Shown: positions 51,596 to 55,808 of the stretch, piece by piece
Layout: every line of letters begins with the position of its first letter
Numbering within the stretch: position 1 is the first letter of the stretch
Assembly (NCBI GenBank): GCA_023429825.1
Contig: JAEZDC010000050.1
Span: forward strand, 1-55,808
DNA: 55,808 nt
Direction of reading: 5' to 3'
From: Bacteroidota bacterium
GTDB lineage: Bacteria > Bacteroidota > Bacteroidia > Chitinophagales > Chitinophagaceae
Notes under the pieces: model-generated
Told to the model about the DNA's origin: nothing
The model's database searches: none
What the model saw: the letters and a program-made list of their open reading frames with translations, nothing else
Program-made: the position numbers and the translations under genes

Positions 51596-52537
51596 ATGGC
51601 AGACTGTTCAGCAGCATTTGCATCCTTTCATCAGGCCATTAGCCTGACTAAGACAGAGAAGAGATTTTTGCGTTCTGCGCGAAGTGCTATCACAAAAAAG
51701 TTAATAGCATTTTTTGCGTCAAGGGAGCGATGTCCGAAGATTGAATTCAAAGTACAGGGATCATTTTCGATGGGAACGATTGTTCGTCCGCTGGATGGGG
51801 ATTTTGATATAGATATAGGAATTTACCTTTTAAATTATGGTAACTGGCAACATAACTGGCCTAAACCAGAGGCAGTTTCTCAGTGGTTGGTTACGGCCCT
51901 TTCAGGGCACACGTCATTGCAGCCTGTCAATAAACGCAATTGCGTCCGTATTCACTATAAGCCGAGAGCCGGAACAAAGAATTTTATTGGCTACCATGTA
52001 GATCTCCCCATCTATATCGAATATGAATCGTTTTTTGGTAAGTATACCCGAATTGGGATTACAGGGGAAAAACAATGGAATCATAAATCAGATCCAATCG
52101 GATTCACGAAGTGGTTTTTTGAAGAAAGCCAGAAAAACAAGGGAGACGTAAATCAGTTAACGAGGCTCGTGAAGTATATAAAGGCCTGGAAAGATTATTC
52201 AAGTAACGGAACTAAATTTCCAAGTGGCATGGCACTTACCATTCTGATGGCAAAGCAATATCAGCCGCATAAAAGAGACGATGTCGCTTTTGCACTTACT
52301 ATTAAAGAAGCTTGGGCGATACTCTATGGTTTTTTTGGATTAGAGACGATCACAAGTCCTGTTGTTCCACATAATAACCTGTTGTCAAGGCTTACCCGGA
52401 ATCAGAAAGATAATTTCCAGGCGGCGCTCACCCGATTAAAGGATCTCAGCGGAAAAGCGGTTAATACAGAAAATGCAATTGAAGCAATGGAATGCTGGCA
52501 GCAGTGTTTTGGAAGCCGTATGCCATTTACCACCTGA
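51596..52537 (+). CDS. cGAS/DncV-like nucleotidyltransferase (CD-NTase)
   Basis: A 313-residue nucleotidyltransferase. The active site is readable: QGSFSMGT (helix-capping GS at 55-56), then DFDIDIGIYL with the metal-binding pair Asp71 and Asp73, and the third acid Asp136 in YHVDLPIYI. The arrangement DxDxGxYL plus HVDLPIY is closest to the DncV (CdnA-like) type, which makes 3'3'-cGAMP, but product choice cannot be read with certainty. The helical C-terminal half (QLTRLVKYIKAWKDYSS) fits the OAS1_C-like domain. It is the third gene of the operon. Its TGA abuts the reverse TGA of the DUF4238 gene with no spacer. Confidence 0.9.
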   Translation: MADCSAAFASFHQAISLTKTEKRFLRSARSAITKKLIAFFASRERCPKIEFKVQGSFSMGTIVRPLDGDFDIDIGIYLLNYGNWQHNWPKPEAVSQWLVTALSGHTSLQPVNKRNCVRIHYKPRAGTKNFIGYHVDLPIYIEYESFFGKYTRIGITGEKQWNHKSDPIGFTKWFFEESQKNKGDVNQLTRLVKYIKAWKDYSSNGTKFPSGMALTILMAKQYQPHKRDDVAFALTIKEAWAILYGFFGLETITSPVVPHNNLLSRLTRNQKDNFQAALTRLKDLSGKAVNTENAIEAMECWQQCFGSRMPFTT

Positions 52538-53428
52538 TCACTTCGTTGTGTTAAAGGTTTGCTCCGGCGTCCAGTAGATCAAACCTTTTGATTTGAGTCC
52601 TTTGTAAAAGGCTATCGATTGTTCCAGTACGGTCGAGTCAGCCGCAGCAACATAGCGGACAGACTGCTCAATGATGCTGGCATTGTGGCGATAGCCATGT
52701 TGCACAGTAAAGTTTCTCAACGGTTCGTTGGTACAGGAATAAATGCGGGTAGCGCTGACCGGCAGCAATACATCTACCTCATCAAACTCGCTGAACTCGG
52801 ACTGTTGTTCGCGGAATAGCATCGGGTAATCACCCAGCAGTAATACCGGCTCAGCAAATTCATGGATATTATGCCATTTGGTGCCTCGTCTACCAGCCCG
52901 TTTTATTTCATTGATATGATGACTGTATATTCCGGCTCGATTCAACTTTCGATAAGTCGGATCATTTCGAAGATGTTCCGGGTCTATGCCTATAGATTTG
53001 ATTTCGGATCGATCCATCAGGTCGTCTGCCGCGTAATCTGTTTTTGGTATTCTCCAGAAAAGTGAGATCAAAAAGAAAAGCAACATTGCTGTGTCTTCTG
53101 CATTGAAGTCAATATCTGCAAGGGCTGCCTGGCGGTATTTCCGGATTACCTTGCTGGTTTGGTTATCGATCTCACCATAAATGAAATGCTCTATCACTGA
53201 ACTTTGCTTTTCATCTGTGACGTCGACGGTATTGCGGTCTGTTTCAAAAAAGATGGATTTAGGAGACTGTGGATATTTTAGTATGCGATCTTTCTTTTTA
53301 TCATAGACATACAACTTCCCTTCCGCATTGGTAAATCCCTCAATCAGAAACTGGGGGATATAGTGGTGCCGGGACGAGAGTTTACGAAGCACTATTGACG
53401 GATCATATGTTTTACCGTTAGGTTCCAT
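52538..53428 (-). CDS. DUF4238 protein
   Basis: A 296-residue protein started at the ATG at 53428, chosen because a TATATTTG box ends seven bases upstream; the frame is open to 53506 but that part precedes the promoter. The N-terminal SRHHYIPQFLIEGF and a later LLLGDYPMLF/DVLLPVSATRIY region match DUF4238, a family with conserved HHYxP motif often found beside mobile or defence genes. The biochemical role is unknown; nuclease-like activity has been suggested only by motif. It converges on the CD-NTase gene without an intervening base. Confidence 0.7.
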   Translation of the reverse strand: MEPNGKTYDPSIVLRKLSSRHHYIPQFLIEGFTNAEGKLYVYDKKKDRILKYPQSPKSIFFETDRNTVDVTDEKQSSVIEHFIYGEIDNQTSKVIRKYRQAALADIDFNAEDTAMLLFFLISLFWRIPKTDYAADDLMDRSEIKSIGIDPEHLRNDPTYRKLNRAGIYSHHINEIKRAGRRGTKWHNIHEFAEPVLLLGDYPMLFREQQSEFSEFDEVDVLLPVSATRIYSCTNEPLRNFTVQHGYRHNASIIEQSVRYVAAADSTVLEQSIAFYKGLKSKGLIYWTPEQTFNTTK

Positions 53429-53435
53429 CGGGAGA

Positions 53436-53443
53436 CAAATATA
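53436..53443 (-). promoter_or_regulatory. Bacteroidota -7 box of the DUF4238 gene
   Basis: TATATTTG on the minus strand, identical to the box of the phosphatase gene at 11657, seven bases before the ATG. It fixes the start at 53428. Confidence 0.6.
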
Positions 53444-53517
53444 AAAAATGGATAAAAAAGGGGATTGGCAGGAATCTTTACATTTATGGCATGATCCGAT
53501 TTGCATATACGATAATC

Positions 53518-53590
53518 CACGTTATGCCGGAATTTGCTTGCCGCTTCAGCAGCCCAATAGCCGAACTTTGTGCAGGAATTAATGAAGGAG
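53518..53590 (+). repeat. Promoter-like direct repeat, copy 2
   Basis: CACGTTATGCCGGAATTTGC, TTGCCGCTTCAGCAGCCCAA, TAGCCGAACTTTGTG, then AATTAATGAAGGAG. The ATG inside the repeat is the start of the HEPN-like gene at 53582. It duplicates 48588-48662 and defines, with it, a block holding the patatin, DAC-like, CD-NTase and DUF4238 genes. Confidence 0.75.
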
Positions 53591-54601
53591 ATAAAGCGTT
53601 ACTTTAAGTGTATGGAATCAACAGGAAAAAGAGATTACCTGCAGGTTGATGATAGCTGGGATGTGATATATGGAATAAAATCTTTCACAGAATATGTGGA
53701 GCGGTTTGTTGTCAAAGGGAGATTCAACCCACATGTTCCAAAAGATGTAAGAGAAGCGTTTGTGTTGGCAGAATACATGATGGCGCATTCCTATCATCAT
53801 TACCCGTTGTATGATGAAGCACTTTCTAAAGTGCTTCGGATTATTGAGATGGCAGTCAAATTCAGGTGCAAAGAATTAGGCATTGAGACGGAGCAATTCA
53901 ATCCGCGATGGAACCGCACGGTTGAGAGAAACTTATCGAAATTAATGGAGCAGCTTGCGCTGACTGAGCCGCATAAAGATCTGAAGCATAGTTTCGACTC
54001 TGCAAGAACGTTGCGGAATTCAATTATGCATCCTAAACATCATAGTTTTTCTGGTGCAATGAGTAACGGTTATCTTCAACATTCTGTCAATATGCTTAAC
54101 CGCATTTTCATTAAAGACACATACTTTAAAAGATGTGAGGAGCAGCTTACTTCGGTAAACGACGCAATACAAAGTTTCCATTCCGGGCTATCCGTTTTAA
54201 GTCTCGATGATGGTTTTTCAGCCTTTTACAATTTGCAGGTTGAAGCTGTTGCAAAACTTGATGGTGACTGGCAATACCTTTTTACTGCCTGGCCCGTTTT
54301 GTTTCAGGATACTGCCAAAGAGCTGGAGGAACATAGTTATCGTTTTCTCCCATTGATTATTGAGGGTGTTAAACTAAAGACCACAAATGATGCGATTGAA
54401 TTGACCGATGCAAACAGAAAGCAGTATGTGTTTCAAAAGACGACTGATGTGTTTATCGATGAAGTGTATCATTCCTATTTGAAATCGTTCGAACAAGCCA
54501 GTGAAAATGATCAGATCTTTTACACGATGCACATGCGTGGTGAGATTAATAAAGCAGATAATGCATTCTGGTATAACAGGCTTCACTTAATTGACGAATA
54601 A
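53582..54601 (+). CDS. HEPN-like protein of unknown function
   Basis: A 339-residue helical protein started at the ATG at 53582; the GTG at 53570 would lie inside the repeated promoter region. Residues about 60-155 look like a HEPN domain: helix EAFVLAEYMMAHSYHHYPLY, EALSKVLRIIEMAVKFRCK, and R-x4-H in ARTLRNSIMHPKHHS (Arg145, His150). The rest matches nothing I know; helices near residues 170-200 and a mixed C-terminal part follow. HEPN domains with R-x4-H are often RNases in toxin or abortive-infection genes. It has no coupled antitoxin and stands alone, ending at a strong shared terminator. Confidence 0.6.
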   Translation: MKEIKRYFKCMESTGKRDYLQVDDSWDVIYGIKSFTEYVERFVVKGRFNPHVPKDVREAFVLAEYMMAHSYHHYPLYDEALSKVLRIIEMAVKFRCKELGIETEQFNPRWNRTVERNLSKLMEQLALTEPHKDLKHSFDSARTLRNSIMHPKHHSFSGAMSNGYLQHSVNMLNRIFIKDTYFKRCEEQLTSVNDAIQSFHSGLSVLSLDDGFSAFYNLQVEAVAKLDGDWQYLFTAWPVLFQDTAKELEEHSYRFLPLIIEGVKLKTTNDAIELTDANRKQYVFQKTTDVFIDEVYHSYLKSFEQASENDQIFYTMHMRGEINKADNAFWYNRLHLIDE

Positions 54602-54605
54602 TACA

Positions 54606-54686
54606 AAGCTGCCGTTCCATTTTAGAGTGTCTGCGTAATTCGGAACGGCAGCTTAAAAAAAGCACTTCCGTAACGGAAGTGCTTTT
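54606..54686. terminator. Two hairpins between converging genes
   Basis: AAGCTGCCGTTCC (54606) pairs with GGAACGGCAGCTT (54642), a perfect 13-bp stem with a 23-base loop followed by A7. Then AAAAGCACTTCCG pairs with CGGAAGTGCTTTT (54658-54686), a perfect stem with loop TAA. The second has A and T runs on both sides and should end transcription from the HEPN-like gene and from the opposite DUF932 gene. Confidence 0.85.
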
Positions 54687-54692
54687 AAATGA

Positions 54693-55760
54693 TCAATTCA
54701 TAAGCAGGACATCTGCACCTTTCTGAACGAATTCACTGCATAGCGTAAAAGCCCGTTGTGCTTTCATTTCTGCATTGCCGCCCAAAAGCAATGACTTCAA
54801 TTTTGCCTCTGGTGATTTGTATGTCCTGACGTTCTGAAAGTAACCCGTGATAGAATTATAGGCGCCAAATATGGTTCCTTTACTGGTTTCCAACTGCTGA
54901 GATGGATGGCTCTCCATGTAGGTGTAAATGTCATTGCAGGTATTCTTGAAGTAAGAAGAAAGTTCTTCTTGCTTTTCGCTATGAATATTTTCCAGCACCT
55001 CTTTAGAAGGTGTCATTGCCATTTGAATTAATTTTCTGACCTCTCTATCCGTTATGCGAACTTTTGCCCATTGATTAAAAATTGAATCCAGGTGTTCAGA
55101 TAACTTGTTTGTAATACCCATCAATTTGTGAGCTTCCTCCAGTCTTTCTTTCGCGTTTTGTGTATGTCTTATTTTTATACTCTGGCTACAGTTGCGAAGT
55201 GCTGCGTTAAGTGTATTGTTGCACACAATTCTTACTGGTGTAAACGCAGCGGTGATACTACCATAACCATCATGCGAAGTCGTAAGAAAAAGATATTGCT
55301 CTATCAAATCGTCATTACCTACCCTGATATAGTCCGGTAACTTAGCTGTAATAAATATTCTTTCTCCTTTACCCAGTGCGCCCGCTGTTTCATACTGGAT
55401 ACCCTCGCCGCCTACGATAGAGTCAAAGAAATTGAACGCGTCAACATTCTGCACTACCTCATAATCTTTACCCACGACGCCAAGTACCTGCTCTGTATCC
55501 GTTCTGACAGTCGCGAAATAATTAGGTACCTCTACCTCAGGGATAATGATATCCACTTCAGGATTGCCATTTTGATTTTCATTATCAAAAGTGAACAGTT
55601 TTCTTTTTTCGACCGAATAATCCAAGCCTGCAAACTTCAAGGCCTCTGCACTGGTAGGGTAGTCGCTGACTATTTGTCCCAGCCCATGCCAGGCTTTTTC
55701 TTTCACTGAAAAGAAACTGTGTTTTTCTGTTTTTTCGTTGTAATTAATATTATGCGCCAT
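54693..55760 (-). CDS. DUF932 protein
   Basis: A 355-residue protein of the DUF932 family, widespread in Bacteroidota plasmids, phages and integrative elements. Diagnostic pieces: EKAWHGLGQIVSDYPTSAEA, the KDYEVVQNVDAFNFFDSIVG segment, FLTTSHDGYGSITAAFTPVR and IVCNNTLNAAL, plus helices in the C-terminal half. Biochemical function is unknown. Its presence shows the element continues to the right edge. Confidence 0.85.
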   Translation of the reverse strand: MAHNINYNEKTEKHSFFSVKEKAWHGLGQIVSDYPTSAEALKFAGLDYSVEKRKLFTFDNENQNGNPEVDIIIPEVEVPNYFATVRTDTEQVLGVVGKDYEVVQNVDAFNFFDSIVGGEGIQYETAGALGKGERIFITAKLPDYIRVGNDDLIEQYLFLTTSHDGYGSITAAFTPVRIVCNNTLNAALRNCSQSIKIRHTQNAKERLEEAHKLMGITNKLSEHLDSIFNQWAKVRITDREVRKLIQMAMTPSKEVLENIHSEKQEELSSYFKNTCNDIYTYMESHPSQQLETSKGTIFGAYNSITGYFQNVRTYKSPEAKLKSLLLGGNAEMKAQRAFTLCSEFVQKGADVLLMN

Positions 55761-55787
55761 ATTGATTACCCAGCTTTAATTTGTATT

Positions 55788-55808
55788 CCGCAGGCGGTAC
55801 TACTGCGG
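55788..55808. repeat. Short inverted repeat at the window edge
   Basis: CCGCAG (55788) and CTGCGG (55803) are inverted arms around nine bases, about 30 bp upstream of the DUF932 start. It may be an operator or part of a longer feature cut by the window edge. Confidence 0.35.

Larger units (their letters stand above)
40651..55808. mobile_element. Integrative mobilizable element carrying defence genes (right end outside)
   Basis: Gene content marks the rest of the window as one mobile unit: HTH proteins flanking a tyrosine recombinase, a relaxase, a MobC-like accessory protein and a VirD4-type coupling protein, a RadC/JAB protein and a DUF932 protein. No mating-pair-formation (VirB/Tra) genes are present, so within what is visible it is mobilizable rather than self-transmissible. 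Cargo lies between 46639 and 54601. The left boundary is inferred from the mnmE 3' end; the right boundary is not seen. Confidence 0.75.

Noticed and set aside
54606..54654. Right attachment site of the mobile element
   Set aside because: The hairpins lie between two element-type genes and share no core with the mnmE 3' end; the DUF932 gene beyond suggests the element continues.
1..55808. tRNA or rRNA genes
   Set aside because: I saw no cloverleaf-like segment with a GTTCRA-type T loop and matching acceptor stem outside coding regions, and no rRNA-like sequence; a covariance-model scan would be needed to exclude a tRNA fully.

Overview
The window looks like a chromosomal segment of a Bacteroidota bacterium, most likely a member of the Chitinophagaceae. 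The evidence is a 13-gene nuo (complex I) cluster with the short NuoG typical of the phylum, ExbB/ExbD/ExbD/TonB envelope genes, a CheB-CheR-PAS histidine kinase fusion, promoters of the Bacteroidota TAnnTTTG type lying very close to start codons, weak or absent Shine-Dalgarno sequences, and integrase, Mob and RadC modules characteristic of Bacteroidota mobile elements. Taxonomy is inferred from gene content only.

Layout. 1-5.4 kb is a sensory cluster: a PAS protein, two single-domain response regulators and a 1214-residue CheB-CheR-PAS-histidine kinase. 5.5-11.7 kb holds housekeeping and small envelope genes: a DUF2846-like protein, a dCMP deaminase-type enzyme, an MFS transporter, a CPBP membrane protease, two related lipoproteins, hisS and a low-molecular-weight tyrosine phosphatase. 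11.9-15.8 kb is a TonB / small membrane protein / PstS-like lipoprotein / TPR block. 15.9-31 kb is the nuoA-N cluster, broken up by two small membrane proteins, two secreted NTF2-like proteins and several copies of a dispersed intergenic repeat. 31-35.4 kb carries an orphan FtsX/MacB-type permease, a 12-unit 21-bp tandem array and a large secreted zinc metalloprotease. 36.1-39.2 kb is exbB-exbD-exbD-tonB, which looks like the other half of the 12-15.8 kb block. mnmE follows at 39.3-40.7 kb.

From the 3' end of mnmE to the right edge the window is an integrative mobilizable element: HTH protein, tyrosine recombinase, second HTH protein, VirD4-type coupling protein, relaxase, MobC-like accessory protein, an oriT-like palindrome, a RadC/JAB protein and a DUF932 protein. 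Its right end is not visible. The element carries defence-like cargo: an ApeA-like HEPN protein, a three-gene operon of patatin phospholipase (CapV-like), a DisA-type diadenylate-cyclase-like protein with a long N-terminal region, and a cGAS/DncV-like nucleotidyltransferase, followed by a DUF4238 protein and a second HEPN-like protein.

The most interesting item is the patatin / DAC-like / CD-NTase operon (48872-52537). It has the effector and synthase of a CBASS anti-phage system, but the gene between them belongs to a different cyclic-dinucleotide synthase fold. The operon and the convergent DUF4238 gene lie between two approximately 70-bp direct repeats, the second of which contains the start codon of the HEPN-like gene. 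This suggests exchange of cargo modules. All functions are inferred from sequence reading; no searches were run.
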